Made by a program: the position numbers and the translations under genes. This document shows, one piece after another, positions 16,778 to 24,642 of a stretch of 39,408 bases of DNA; position 1 is the first letter of the stretch; every line of letters starts with the position of its first letter. Source of the DNA: Spirochaetes bacterium RBG_16_49_21. GTDB taxonomy: Bacteria > Spirochaetota > UBA4802 > UBA5550. The stretch covers positions 1-39,408 of the forward strand of contig MIBJ01000028.1 in NCBI GenBank assembly GCA_001829495.1. Direction: 5' to 3'. Under the pieces are notes generated by a model, which saw only the letters and a list, made by a program, of their open reading frames with translations, was not told where the DNA came from and did no database searches.

Positions 16778-18449
16778 ATTTATCGTTGAACATCTCTTCA
16801 TTGAGAATGATGTACGTATATCCTTGCTCGGTTAAAAAGAGCTGCCGGTTGTGTGCGAATTTTTCTTCAACGGCGTTTGAGGTGATAATGGTATAAAAAT
16901 AGGCCTTGTTTTCCCCCTTTTTCGGCCGGAGGATCCTGCCGAGCCGCTGGGCCTCCTCCTGGCGCGATCCGAACGTGCCTGATATCTGAATCGCCACATT
17001 GGCATCCGGAAGATCAATGGCAAAGTTCGCCACCTTCGAAACCACGAGAATCTTGATTTGTTCCTCTTTGAATTTTCGGTACAGCTCCTCGCGCTCGGTT
17101 GTTGAGGTGGTGCCGGTGATTATGGGTAATTTGAATTGATCGGCGATCCCCTCCAATTGCGCGATGTATTGACCGATGATGAGTATATTGGAATTTTCAT
17201 GATAGTCAATGATCTTTTTAACGATGCCGATTTTTTCAGGGTTCTCGGAAGCGATCCTGAATTTTTCCCGGTCTTTGGCAAGCGAATACTTCATCCTTAG
17301 ATCATCCGAAAGTTCGATCCTGATCTCGGTGCAGAGCGCCTTGGCTATCCAGTTTGATTTTTCCAGCGTTTTCCACGGGATATCGTATTTTTTCGGGCCG
17401 ATCAGGCTGAATACATCTGCCTCCATCCCGTCTTCGCGGATCAGGGTTGCCGTGAGGCCGAGACGGCGCTTGGATTGAATTTCCGAGGTCATCCGGAATA
17501 CCGGCGCCGGGAGCAGGTGCACCTCGTCATAGATAATGAGCCCCCAGTTTTTGGTATTGAATAGATCGAAATGGAGAAAGGGGCCTTCTTTATCTTTACG
17601 ATACGTCAGTATGTTGTAGGTCGCTATGGTGATGGGCCGTATTTCTTTTTTTTCTCCGGAGAATTCGCCAATCTGATCCGGCTCAAGATATGTCTTGTCA
17701 ATGAGTTCGTCCCTCCATTGCCGGAGGGCTATGGTATTGGTCACCAGGATCAGGGTCTCTGTTTGGAGGAGGCTCATGATGGCCGTCCCGACTATGGTTT
17801 TTCCCGCTCCGCAGGGTAAAACTATAATCCCGCTGCCTCCCTCCGGGCCGCCTCCCCGGTAAAAGGCATTCACCGAACTTTGCTGATAGTTGCGGATCTG
17901 GAAGGGGTGCCCTTTTACGGTGATCGTCCTGAGCTTGATCTCGCAGAAATCGCCTTCCTCGTACCCGGCAAGATCCTCGACGGGAAAGCCTATTTTTATA
18001 AGGGCCTGCTTGATATGCCCCCGATAGTTATGTTTTATTTTAAGCCGGTTCTCGTCTATTTTCCGGTCAATGAATTGTTGGATCTTTTTGGTATTGTATA
18101 TTTCATTGAGGAGGATGGCATCATTTGAAATTAAGATCAGATCCTTCCCTTCCGGCATAAGCTTCAGAAGGCCGTAACGCCGCATCTGTTCCTTGATCGT
18201 GGTAAGAACGATTTCGGGTATCTCGTACCGCGAGTACTGCTTGAGTATCCGGTGAATATCATTATACGTTAATCCCGAGGCAGCCGCATTCCAGAGAGAA
18301 AGAGGTGAGATTTTATACGTATGTATGTGTTCAGGACTTTTAACCAGTTCGGAGAATTGCGCTACGGAATCGCGGGCGCTTTCGAACTCCGGATTGTCAA
18401 CTTCCAGCAAAACGGTGTTATCGCTCTGAATGATCGCGGGCTTCGACAT
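16767..18449 (-). CDS. XPB/Ssl2-type DNA repair helicase
   Basis: The 560-residue superfamily 2 helicase has an N-terminal helicase-associated region (1-180), then Walker A LPCGAGKT at about 211-218 and DEVH at 308-311. The LGLTATLIRED stretch includes the RED motif (338-340), which is diagnostic of XPB. The second RecA-like lobe has ITGTTSTTERE and the RLGRILRPKKG motif VI. Bacterial XPB proteins unwind DNA 3' to 5' and pair with the Bax1-type nuclease in archaea; no Bax1-like gene is in this window. XPB is sparsely distributed in bacteria and well known in spirochaetes. The gene converges on gyrA with an 11-bp overlap. No Shine-Dalgarno is visible. Confidence 0.92.
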   Translation of the reverse strand: MSKPAIIQSDNTVLLEVDNPEFESARDSVAQFSELVKSPEHIHTYKISPLSLWNAAASGLTYNDIHRILKQYSRYEIPEIVLTTIKEQMRRYGLLKLMPEGKDLILISNDAILLNEIYNTKKIQQFIDRKIDENRLKIKHNYRGHIKQALIKIGFPVEDLAGYEEGDFCEIKLRTITVKGHPFQIRNYQQSSVNAFYRGGGPEGGSGIIVLPCGAGKTIVGTAIMSLLQTETLILVTNTIALRQWRDELIDKTYLEPDQIGEFSGEKKEIRPITIATYNILTYRKDKEGPFLHFDLFNTKNWGLIIYDEVHLLPAPVFRMTSEIQSKRRLGLTATLIREDGMEADVFSLIGPKKYDIPWKTLEKSNWIAKALCTEIRIELSDDLRMKYSLAKDREKFRIASENPEKIGIVKKIIDYHENSNILIIGQYIAQLEGIADQFKLPIITGTTSTTEREELYRKFKEEQIKILVVSKVANFAIDLPDANVAIQISGTFGSRQEEAQRLGRILRPKKGENKAYFYTIITSNAVEEKFAHNRQLFLTEQGYTYIILNEEMFNDKFTR

Positions 18450-18544
18450 GAATTAATCTGATAGCCTTACAAAGAGAAATCAAGAATCTAATTAAAGAAT
18501 CAGTCTGTGATATAAATTCAGCGCTTTTTGTCAACTAATTATTC

Positions 18545-18640
18545 ATTTTTACCCCACCGCCGAAGGGGGGAGACGTCTCAACATGATTAATACAGCCCGA
18601 AATTTAATTCACACCCCCCTTCGGCGGCGCGGGTAAAAAT
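18545..18640. repeat. Long inverted repeat (26/27-bp arms)
   Basis: The left arm 18545-18570 (ATTTTTACCC, then CCGCCGAAGGGGGG) and right arm 18614-18640 are reverse complements except for a substitution and a one-base indel in the middle. The 43-bp spacer contains the palindrome AGACGTCT (18571-18578). The element sits in a 363-bp gap between two divergently transcribed genes, so a terminator role is not expected. It may be a MITE-like insertion or a regulatory cruciform. Confidence 0.7.
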
Positions 18641-18661
18641 CACTGATTTTATTGGGTTTAT

Positions 18662-18724
18662 CAATAAGTCTAATAAATATTTTTATTGAAAGATTCCGCG
18701 GTTGGATGAACAGTAGACTTATTG
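18662..18724. repeat. Short element with perfect 11-bp terminal inverted repeats
   Basis: CAATAAGTCTA (18662-18672) and TAGACTTATTG (18714-18724) are exact reverse complements separated by 41 bp. The ends resemble insertion-sequence termini, but no transposase lies inside or nearby, so this may be a small remnant or MITE. It lies next to the longer inverted repeat at 18545-18640. Confidence 0.5.
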
Positions 18725-18812
18725 CAAAATTTCAATTATAATTGCAGTTTTGTAACAAGTCTGGCATTCATTCTGAATTAATTTTTAAATTTTGATAAAA
18801 TAGGAGAATCCG

Positions 18813-19175
18813 ATGAATAAATTGTTATATGTTTTAATGCTTGCCTTCCTGGTATCCTGTTTGAGCACGGGAGCACGTGAAGATTCAAAAACTCCTCAAA
18901 CCGGCTGGATTGACGAGGACGCGTACACAGTGACCGCGACAGCAGATAGTGAACAAAAGGCTATAGAAGAGGCGAAATATCAGATACTTAAAGATATCGT
19001 GGCTGTCCGGATAAAAAACAACAGCGGATATACTGATATTGTGAAAATACAGGGTGAGTTTGATCCGCTCTTCAAAGAGGGGAAGGTAATCAGCAAGACA
19101 GACATCCCCAATGGAATCCGGATCTATTTCCAAATCCGGGATAAAGGTTTGAGGAATAAATTTCAAAGAAGATAA
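18813..19175 (+). CDS. Small lipoprotein (paralogue of the 23872 gene)
   Basis: This 120-residue protein begins with a short basic, hydrophobic signal ending in the lipobox FLVSC, giving a lipidated Cys at residue 16. The mature part begins with a linker and the GWIDEDAYTVTATADS stretch, followed by a helix EQKAIEEAKYQIL and a strand pair ending IRIYFQIRDKGLRNKF. The same GW-(I/V)-D-(E/D)-D opening, repeated-Ala helix and RDKGL/RAKGL ending occur in the lipoprotein at 23872, so the two are paralogues. The layout recalls LPP20-type envelope lipoproteins, but I cannot assign a function. TAGGAG lies 7 nt before the ATG. It converges on purN with an 18-nt gap. Confidence 0.75.
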   Translation: MNKLLYVLMLAFLVSCLSTGAREDSKTPQTGWIDEDAYTVTATADSEQKAIEEAKYQILKDIVAVRIKNNSGYTDIVKIQGEFDPLFKEGKVISKTDIPNGIRIYFQIRDKGLRNKFQRR

Positions 19176-19193
19176 ATGGATATAACAATCGCC

Positions 19194-19805
19194 TTATTGT
19201 TTAATTACAACCCTGTTGGAAACGACGTCCAATTTTCCATCGCAGAAATATTTAATGGCCTCGGATAGAACGCGGAATTCTTCCTTTAAAATTCGCGCAG
19301 ATAATGACTGTATCGTATCTGTTTCAAAAACCGGCACCGGCGATTGCATGATTATTGGACCCGTATCAACACCGTCATCAACAAAATGGGCTGTGCAGCC
19401 GGTTATTTTGACCCCGTAATCCAGCGCCTGCTGCTGGCTCTGCATTCCGGGAAAAGATGGAAGAAGGGAAGGATGTATGTTGATTATCCTGTTTCTATAT
19501 CGTTCAACAAATACGGGAGAAAGCAATCTTAAATAGCCGGCTGCAATGATTAAATTGGTCTTGCACCCCTCCAGTACGTTTATTATTCGTTTATCAAATT
19601 CCTCCCGGTTCGGATATTCCCCCGGATCCACAAAGAATGACCCTATTGCATAGCTCTTCGCCCGCTCCAATACCCCGGCTTTATTGTTGTCGGTTATAAC
19701 GACGCCGAGTTTTGCTTTTATGTCACCGGTTTTAATTCTTTGAGCCACAGCGGAAAAAATCAAACCTTTGCCGGAAACCAGAAAGGATATAATGTTTGTG
19801 CCCAT
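19194..19805 (-). CDS. purN: Phosphoribosylglycinamide formyltransferase
   Basis: PurN transfers a formyl group from 10-formyltetrahydrofolate to GAR in purine biosynthesis. The 203-residue length is normal. The active-site stretch is intact: the Asn-His pair in INIHPSLLPSFPG, and the folate-binding and catalytic Asp region CTAHFVDDGVDTGPII. The N-terminal nucleotide-binding strand reads FLVSGKG, slightly different from the usual VLISGxGSN, with the second Gly followed by LIF. It is 8 nt downstream of the PP-loop gene and presumably in one operon with it and the receiver-GGDEF gene. No ribosome site is evident. Confidence 0.93.
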   Translation of the reverse strand: MGTNIISFLVSGKGLIFSAVAQRIKTGDIKAKLGVVITDNNKAGVLERAKSYAIGSFFVDPGEYPNREEFDKRIINVLEGCKTNLIIAAGYLRLLSPVFVERYRNRIINIHPSLLPSFPGMQSQQQALDYGVKITGCTAHFVDDGVDTGPIIMQSPVPVFETDTIQSLSARILKEEFRVLSEAIKYFCDGKLDVVSNRVVIKQ

Positions 19806-19813
19806 AGAGCGAT

Positions 19814-20833
19814 TCAGCGTATTCTCATTGATTCAAGACGGTCACCGGTCATTGATGCTCCGGGATGTATCGTATTGACGAATTTTCCTTTCTGAAATAC
19901 CGATATAGCGCCCGGATCAGAATGCCGTTTTCCGTATCTGCTTATCATTGATCCGGCGATCTCAATCTCCCCGTCAGCCAACGTTCCCTTGATGAAAATC
20001 GAAGGCGCTTTAAATCCCGGCATAAAAAAATAATCGGCAGTATGCATATATTTTTCCAGCTCGCTGTTTTCAATTTCGTTTCTTGCGACAATTAACTTTG
20101 CTGCTTCACTGATTCGGAAATGGCGGCCTATGGTAAGCAGATAAAAATCAGTCGTGTCAATTTCCCGGTGGTGCTCAATCAGATCAAATACCCTTCCGGA
20201 GATGAAGGTATCGGTAAAAAGACATCCGCCTGATGGAGATGCATATTCGGTAATAATATATCTTTGGGCCAGGTTAAGCTGCGCTTTTCTTGACCTGCCG
20301 TTTAATGCGAGGAGCATATCCCTGTTCACAATATTCGCCTGTTCGGGGATCGTCGGTTTCAACAACTTTGCAGAAAGCGGCCTGAGCAGATATCCCTGCA
20401 GACCGGATGCCTTTTCGATATGGTTCATTGTATGTTTCATCTGAGACATGGGCCTCTGGCCGACAACCTCGCCGGTTGCCACGAAATCCGCTTTCAATTC
20501 CCTCATCAATTCAGCGGCCTTGGCGATAAAATATATGTGGCAGTCGATGCAGGGATTTGCCTGCTTGCCGTATCCATGGGCCGGATTGCGGATGATGTCG
20601 AGGTACTCTTTGCCGCAGCGATGGAAGCGGAGGCTCAGATTAATCCCGGCCGCTATCTTCGCCGGCTTGAGCTTCGTCGGATCGGCATCAGGAGCGACAA
20701 ACGGCAGCAGGCAGTGAAAACCGATCACATCGATATCCTGTTCCATAAGGAGCCGGGCAGCCAGCATGCTGTCGAGCCCCCCGGAAAAGAGCACTATGCC
20801 GGTTCCTCTTTTTAATGATTCTTTACGATGCAT
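19814..20833 (-). CDS. PP-loop ATPase, probable tRNA thiolation enzyme (MnmA/ThiI-like)
   Basis: The 339-residue protein starts with a PP-loop SGGLDS (17-22) that adenylates a base or acid. It carries the MnmA-like segment ANPCIDCHIYFIAKAAELM with a CxxC, followed by ADFVATGEVVGQ. A third conserved Cys is in SPSGGCLFTD. The last 120 residues (LLTIGRHFRISEAAKLIVARNE onward) match a domain commonly fused to this subfamily in anaerobes and thermophiles, sometimes annotated as NFACT-R/DUF814-like. The three cysteines could hold a [4Fe-4S] cluster, as in TtuA/NcsA thiolases. A role in tRNA 2- or 4-thiouridine formation is inferred, not shown. It lies between the receiver-GGDEF gene and purN on the minus strand. 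Confidence 0.75.
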   Translation of the reverse strand: MHRKESLKRGTGIVLFSGGLDSMLAARLLMEQDIDVIGFHCLLPFVAPDADPTKLKPAKIAAGINLSLRFHRCGKEYLDIIRNPAHGYGKQANPCIDCHIYFIAKAAELMRELKADFVATGEVVGQRPMSQMKHTMNHIEKASGLQGYLLRPLSAKLLKPTIPEQANIVNRDMLLALNGRSRKAQLNLAQRYIITEYASPSGGCLFTDTFISGRVFDLIEHHREIDTTDFYLLTIGRHFRISEAAKLIVARNEIENSELEKYMHTADYFFMPGFKAPSIFIKGTLADGEIEIAGSMISRYGKRHSDPGAISVFQKGKFVNTIHPGASMTGDRLESMRIR

Positions 20834-20885
20834 CGTTAACTTATCCGGAGAAATACTTTAAAATGCTGACGCCGGTACGCTGGAT

Positions 20886-21977
20886 TTAGATTGTCGGGGA
20901 GGCGTCGAAGTTGATGAGCATACCTTTTGCGTTATAGCCAAAAATATGGCCTTTTTTTTCTTCCTTGGATCCATACATGGCATAATCTGCGTAATTTATT
21001 AATTCGAGATAGCTGGCGGCATTATTGGGATGAGGATAGGTGGCGATTCCGATAGACATGGACACAGATGTAAGGTTATGCGCCACCTGTTCAGATCCGA
21101 CGATATCCGCTATATTAATTGTTTTCAGCATTTCTCTGATTCTGCGCGCCACGACAAGCACGCTCTTATGTTCGGTTTCAGGCAGAAAAAGGCAGAATTC
21201 GTCCCCGCCGAACCGGGCGGCCAGATCGTACGGCCGTATTATATATTTATACGACTGCTCCTCGTCGATCGGTTTATATATGCTTTCATCAATAAAGGAG
21301 CCGGATATTTTTTTTAAAACCATATCGCCGACCAGGTGGCTGTACGTATCATTGATCTCCTTGAAATTATCTCCGTCAAGATAAATCAACGAAAGGGTGG
21401 ATAGCGGCATCTCGCTCAAGGATGAATTCAGCTGATGTTCTCCCCTCTCGTTTTTCCTGATCGCTCTTTCGAACTCTGATTTCAACCGCTCCTCAAAGGT
21501 CTTCCTGTTCAGCAATCCGGTAAGACCGTCGAATCCGGACATCTGAAATCGCGTGGCGTTCTTTACAATCGATGAGAGGGATTTAGGGCGGAGCGGTTTG
21601 GGCAGAAAATAGTAAGCGCCTTTGTCCAGCACGATGTCGGACAACTCGACTTCATTATAGCCGGTAATTGCAATGATCGGTGTTGCAATATTATATTCGG
21701 CTTTCAGTACATCAAGGGCGAGCAAGCCGTTCTGCGGATCTGAAGATTCGCCCTCGTCATACGGTATTGACAAATCCAGAAGTATGGTATCCCAGTACGT
21801 CTTCTTGGCTAAATCGAATAATTTTTTTACGGTACCGGCTGTTTCAATGAAATACTGTTTATCAGATGCTTGCAAAATTTTAGATATCGTTCTCAATATC
21901 AATTCGTCATCGTCGACAATCAATATGTTTATGTCTCTTTTGGTTTCGACAATATTATTTTTATTAAAGATAATCAT
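20886..21977 (-). CDS. Response regulator with GGDEF diguanylate cyclase output
   Basis: This protein has a receiver domain at 16-140 with acidic residues D22-D24, phospho-acceptor D68 in LLDLSIP and K127 in the KPL motif. A GGDEF domain follows at about 150-355, with a full active site GGDEF (257-261) preceded by an RPYD inhibitory site (248-251) exactly five residues upstream. It is therefore expected to make c-di-GMP from two GTP when phosphorylated and to be inhibited by its product. No sensor kinase is adjacent. The DGDNFKEINDTYSH metal/GTP stretch is intact. The 52-nt gap to the PP-loop gene suggests an operon. Divergent from the GT2-like gene across a hairpin-rich spacer; no ribosome site is evident. 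Confidence 0.93.
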   Translation of the reverse strand: MIIFNKNNIVETKRDINILIVDDDELILRTISKILQASDKQYFIETAGTVKKLFDLAKKTYWDTILLDLSIPYDEGESSDPQNGLLALDVLKAEYNIATPIIAITGYNEVELSDIVLDKGAYYFLPKPLRPKSLSSIVKNATRFQMSGFDGLTGLLNRKTFEERLKSEFERAIRKNERGEHQLNSSLSEMPLSTLSLIYLDGDNFKEINDTYSHLVGDMVLKKISGSFIDESIYKPIDEEQSYKYIIRPYDLAARFGGDEFCLFLPETEHKSVLVVARRIREMLKTINIADIVGSEQVAHNLTSVSMSIGIATYPHPNNAASYLELINYADYAMYGSKEEKKGHIFGYNAKGMLINFDASPTI

Positions 21978-22044
21978 TATAAATAGCGGTTTTATTTTAC
22001 GACATTTATTGCATATAGTCTATGAGAAAAGCGGCATTTTATAA

Positions 22045-22134
22045 GGGAACTTCTATAAAATTACTTTTTAGGATGTTCCCATGGTCGCAATTTTGACATC
22101 CATGTCAACTGCGACATGCGGGACATCCTGTCCC
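22045..22134. repeat. Cluster of nested inverted repeats
   Basis: There are three successive stems: GGGAAC/GTTCCC (22045-22050/22075-22080); a compound hairpin GTCGCA/TGCGAC (22084-22089/22110-22115) enclosing TTGACAT/ATGTCAA (22093-22099/22102-22108, loop CC); and GGGACA/TGTCCC (22120-22125/22129-22134, loop TCC). The ATCCAT and CATCCTG loop sequences recall the element at 607-724. It lies between divergent genes, so it is not a terminator. Confidence 0.6.
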
Positions 22135-22228
22135 TTTGGGCACTTTTAATGTTTGCATTTTCAATAGAAAAATTAGATTTTTTTATTGTTTTTATAATGA
22201 AAAATCTAATTTTTTGAGGCGCCCATAA
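22133..22228. repeat. Palindromic repeat element, copy B
   Basis: The copy begins CCTTTGGGCAC and ends GAGGCGCCCATAA. It contains a perfect 15-bp inverted repeat at 22168-22182/22200-22214 (arm AAAAATTAGATTTTT) around a loop with TTATTGTTTTTATAATG. Outer ends and loop match copy A at 7358-7435, whereas the stem arms differ in sequence but remain complementary. Confidence 0.55.
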
Positions 22229-22297
22229 TTATATTATACTATATGACAGGCAAGTCAAGAAATTATTGTTGATAATCTTTTTGAACCAAAGCAGCAG

Positions 22298-22999
22298 ATG
22301 AATTATCGGAAACTCATTATATTACCCATCTACAATCAGGAGCGATTCATCAGGAAATCCGTTTCTTCACTGAAGGATATCGGTAATGATATACTCTTAG
22401 TCGATGACGGCTCAACCGACAGCACCTTTAACGTCATTAAAGATCTATCATGGATGAAATATATCAAGCATGAGCAGAATCTGGGCAGCGGGGCGTCCTT
22501 TATCACCGCATATGAATATGCCCGCGATCTTGATTATGAGATAATGATCACTCTTGATCACCGCAATGTCCGCTATGAAGAAGAGATTTCGCAGCTTATG
22601 GATAATATAACCTACGGCTATGATATCGTGAATAGCAGCAGGATCCTGGAAAATTTTGATTACCAGGACATATCGCCCAGCTATATTGAAACAACAGAAG
22701 ATTTGTCTGTTTCCATTAAGGATATCACGGGGTTTGACCTTACGGATCCGCTGTCCGGCATCAAAGCGATTCGCACGGAATCGTTACGGAACATGGAGCT
22801 GACAGAATTCAATCATGGTCTTTTTCTGCAACTGTGGATACAGGCTCATTATTTTGGACTTTCCCTCATCGAAATCCCGGCCCGGTCGGGCTATGGATTT
22901 GGCGAAGAATTGACCGTGTATCCTGATCCGCTCGGTTTGTTTATGTCAATCATTGAGGCAGAAAAATATCTTTACAACCGGAAAGGGGTCGATAACTAA
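22298..22999 (+). CDS. Glycosyltransferase family 2-like protein with altered metal motif
   Basis: This 233-residue protein has the GT-A fold pattern of polyprenol-phosphate sugar transferases: ILPIYNQERFI, the nucleotide-binding LLVDDGSTDST (about 34-44), and LGSGASFITAYEYA. The C-terminal part has the family stretch LTDPLSGIKAIRTESL followed by LFLQLWIQAHYFGLSLIEIPA. The usual DxD metal motif (Asp-Ala-Asp-Gly) reads LDHRN instead, so the second Asp is missing and activity is uncertain. No membrane segments are present. No Shine-Dalgarno is seen before the ATG. It is divergent from the receiver-GGDEF gene. It may act on lipid-linked sugars, or it may be a non-catalytic relative. Confidence 0.82.
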   Translation: MNYRKLIILPIYNQERFIRKSVSSLKDIGNDILLVDDGSTDSTFNVIKDLSWMKYIKHEQNLGSGASFITAYEYARDLDYEIMITLDHRNVRYEEEISQLMDNITYGYDIVNSSRILENFDYQDISPSYIETTEDLSVSIKDITGFDLTDPLSGIKAIRTESLRNMELTEFNHGLFLQLWIQAHYFGLSLIEIPARSGYGFGEELTVYPDPLGLFMSIIEAEKYLYNRKGVDN

Positions 23000-23068
23000 A
23001 ATACCGGAAAAAGAATTGACTTTTTATTGATCCTCCCCAAGCAGGAGGGGGAGAATTATGTTACAATT

Positions 23069-23098
23069 AGGCTGTCGATTTGAAAAAACCGACAGCCT
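23069..23098. other. 9-bp hairpin in the leader of the membrane-protein gene
   Basis: AGGCTGTCG (23069-23077) pairs exactly with CGACAGCCT (23090-23098) around a 12-nt A-rich loop. It is 15 nt upstream of the AAGGAGA ribosome site of the gene at 23126. A second weak GC hairpin, CTCCCC/GGGGAG, lies at about 23034-23053. Either could end the GT2-like transcript, but neither has a strong T-run. Confidence 0.45.
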
Positions 23099-23125
23099 GA
23101 ATATTTTGTCGCAAAGGAGACGGTT

Positions 23126-23659
23126 GTGATTATAGAACTAATACTACTTTTTATAACGTATCTGGCGGTATTGATACTGGGCACCTATTATATTAATTTG
23201 TATATTTCCCAGGATCATTTTACTAAAGAGGAGCTGAAAAACATATTTCCGTATCTCGCGAATCTCTGGAGCAGCGTCACGAATAATAATTCAATACCGC
23301 TGCTGCTGGGGATTATAGTCATTTTTTCTTTTTTGGGAGTTCTCGTTACCATGCTGTCCGATCACTGGTTTTTAAATTCATCAATCATATTTACTATCAT
23401 GTATCTGACATTTCCTCTGGCAAGGAAAAGCTTTGATAAAGCCAAGGTTACCACCGGCGGCGGTTTCGCGGATACCGCCATTGATTTATTCTTGAAATAT
23501 TATAATTTCATTCTTATCGGTTATGGCACGGGAACAGGGACCGCGCTCATGTATAACTGGGGAGTATATAAATCGGTTCCCTTTCTTTGGTTCTTAATTA
23601 ATTTTATCGTCATTTCAATTCTTCTCGGCATGATTGTAAAAAATACCGCTAATTCATGA
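23126..23659 (+). CDS. Small integral membrane protein, function unknown
   Basis: The start is GTG 23126 with AAGGAG at 23114-23119. The 177-residue protein shows about five hydrophobic segments: residues 2-22, 58-80, 85-100, 125-145 (with a GYGTGTGTALMY Gly/Thr-rich stretch) and 150-172. An amphipathic stretch with FTKEELKNIFPYLANLW lies between the first two. I recognise no family. The short loops and lack of charged catalytic residues suggest a structural or carrier role; none is assigned. An 18-bp perfect palindrome follows the stop codon. Confidence 0.75.
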   Translation: MIIELILLFITYLAVLILGTYYINLYISQDHFTKEELKNIFPYLANLWSSVTNNNSIPLLLGIIVIFSFLGVLVTMLSDHWFLNSSIIFTIMYLTFPLARKSFDKAKVTTGGGFADTAIDLFLKYYNFILIGYGTGTGTALMYNWGVYKSVPFLWFLINFIVISILLGMIVKNTANS

Positions 23660-23677
23660 AATCCCCTGCAGGGGATT
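23660..23677. terminator. Perfect 18-bp palindrome directly after a stop codon
   Basis: AATCCCCTGCAGGGGATT begins at the base after the TGA of the membrane-protein gene. Position suggests transcript termination or stabilisation. The following CGTGCTTTTG is only weakly T-rich. The rest of the 212-nt gap to the next gene holds a possible promoter with TTGTAA at 23788 and TATAAC at 23814, but the 20-nt spacer is long. Confidence 0.4.
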
Positions 23678-23871
23678 CGTGCTTTTGAATTTGAATCGAT
23701 AAAATTTAATTTTGTGTTGACTTTATACCGGTTCAGATTATTGTTTCGCTTACTGTGCAATTAAGTTGTATGCATCTCAGAAAAAAATTGTAATTATTTA
23801 ATATGCATATTTGTATAACATGTTGAATAGTTACAAAAAATTCGAGTAATCAGTCAAAAGGAGGAATGTAA

Positions 23872-24330
23872 ATGAGAAAGATCATGATGCTTGCTTTAAT
23901 ATTATCGGCAGGTGCCCTTATTGCACTCACATCATGCGGAGGCCCGAAGATCGGCGGAACCGTAGAAGGTGAGACCTTTACCACTGAGGGATGGGTAGAT
24001 GATGATACCTTTAGATTAGCAGCCGCCGGGATTGCAAAGAAGGACCTGACAAACATAATTCAAAGAAAAGAAAGTTCAAAGAGAGCCGCCATCCTAAATG
24101 CCCAATATCAGGTAATTGAGAAGTTTAAGGGTTCAAAGATTGAGGGAGCATCGGGAATGGAAAATTTTGAGATGACCGGCATTGCGGTTGCCCAAGAGCT
24201 CAAAGCCGTAGCAAAGGGAGGCTCCGTTAAAAAAGTCACCTGGGATGATGAGCAGAACTGCGAGGTTATTTATGAGGTACGGGCCAAGGGTCTTAAGAAA
24301 AAGGTAGCTGCTGCTGAGTGGAAAGACTGA
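23872..24330 (+). CDS. Small lipoprotein (paralogue of the 18813 gene)
   Basis: The signal peptide is a basic start, a hydrophobic core and the lipobox ALTSC, lipidated at Cys22. The mature protein (152 residues in total) opens with a Gly-rich linker, then EGWVDDDTFRLAAAG, a helix rich in Lys and Ala (SSKRAAILNAQYQVIEKFKGSKI), and a C-terminal strand pair CEVIYEVRAKGLKKKV. The repeated GW-x-D-x-D opening and R-x-KGL-x-x-K ending show common origin with the 18813 lipoprotein. This copy adds about 20 residues before the helix and a longer middle. Ribosome site AAGGAGG is strong, suggesting high expression. A bidirectional terminator shared with the 5S rRNA follows. Envelope location is inferred; function is unknown. 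Confidence 0.8.
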   Translation: MRKIMMLALILSAGALIALTSCGGPKIGGTVEGETFTTEGWVDDDTFRLAAAGIAKKDLTNIIQRKESSKRAAILNAQYQVIEKFKGSKIEGASGMENFEMTGIAVAQELKAVAKGGSVKKVTWDDEQNCEVIYEVRAKGLKKKVAAAEWKD

Positions 24331-24362
24331 TAACTGAGATACCTCATAGGTACAAATAGACG

Positions 24363-24392
24363 AAAGGCCGTGACTGAAGTCCCGGCCTTTTT
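24363..24392. terminator. Bidirectional rho-independent terminator
   Basis: AAAGGCCG (24363-24370) pairs with CGGCCTTT (24383-24390), with inner GACT/AGTC pairs after one mismatch, and T-runs follow on both strands (TTTTT to 24392 on +, TTT on -). It is placed to end the lipoprotein transcript on + and the 5S rRNA on -. Confidence 0.88.
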
Positions 24393-24417
24393 AGTAGATA
24401 TAGTTATTATTTCTAGT

Positions 24418-24533
<116 letters not shown>

Positions 24534-24642
24534 ACTTACCATGTGAAATTTAATATTAAATTTGTCAATACAATTCTGCGTTAATTTTTCAAAAAATATA
24601 TTTTTCGCATATACCCGGAGGTGCCCTAAAAGTCATATAATA

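Noticed and set aside
16767..18449. Calling the helicase a RecG or general DEAD-box helicase
   Set aside because: The RED motif after LTATLI and the DEVH box fit XPB/Ssl2 specifically.
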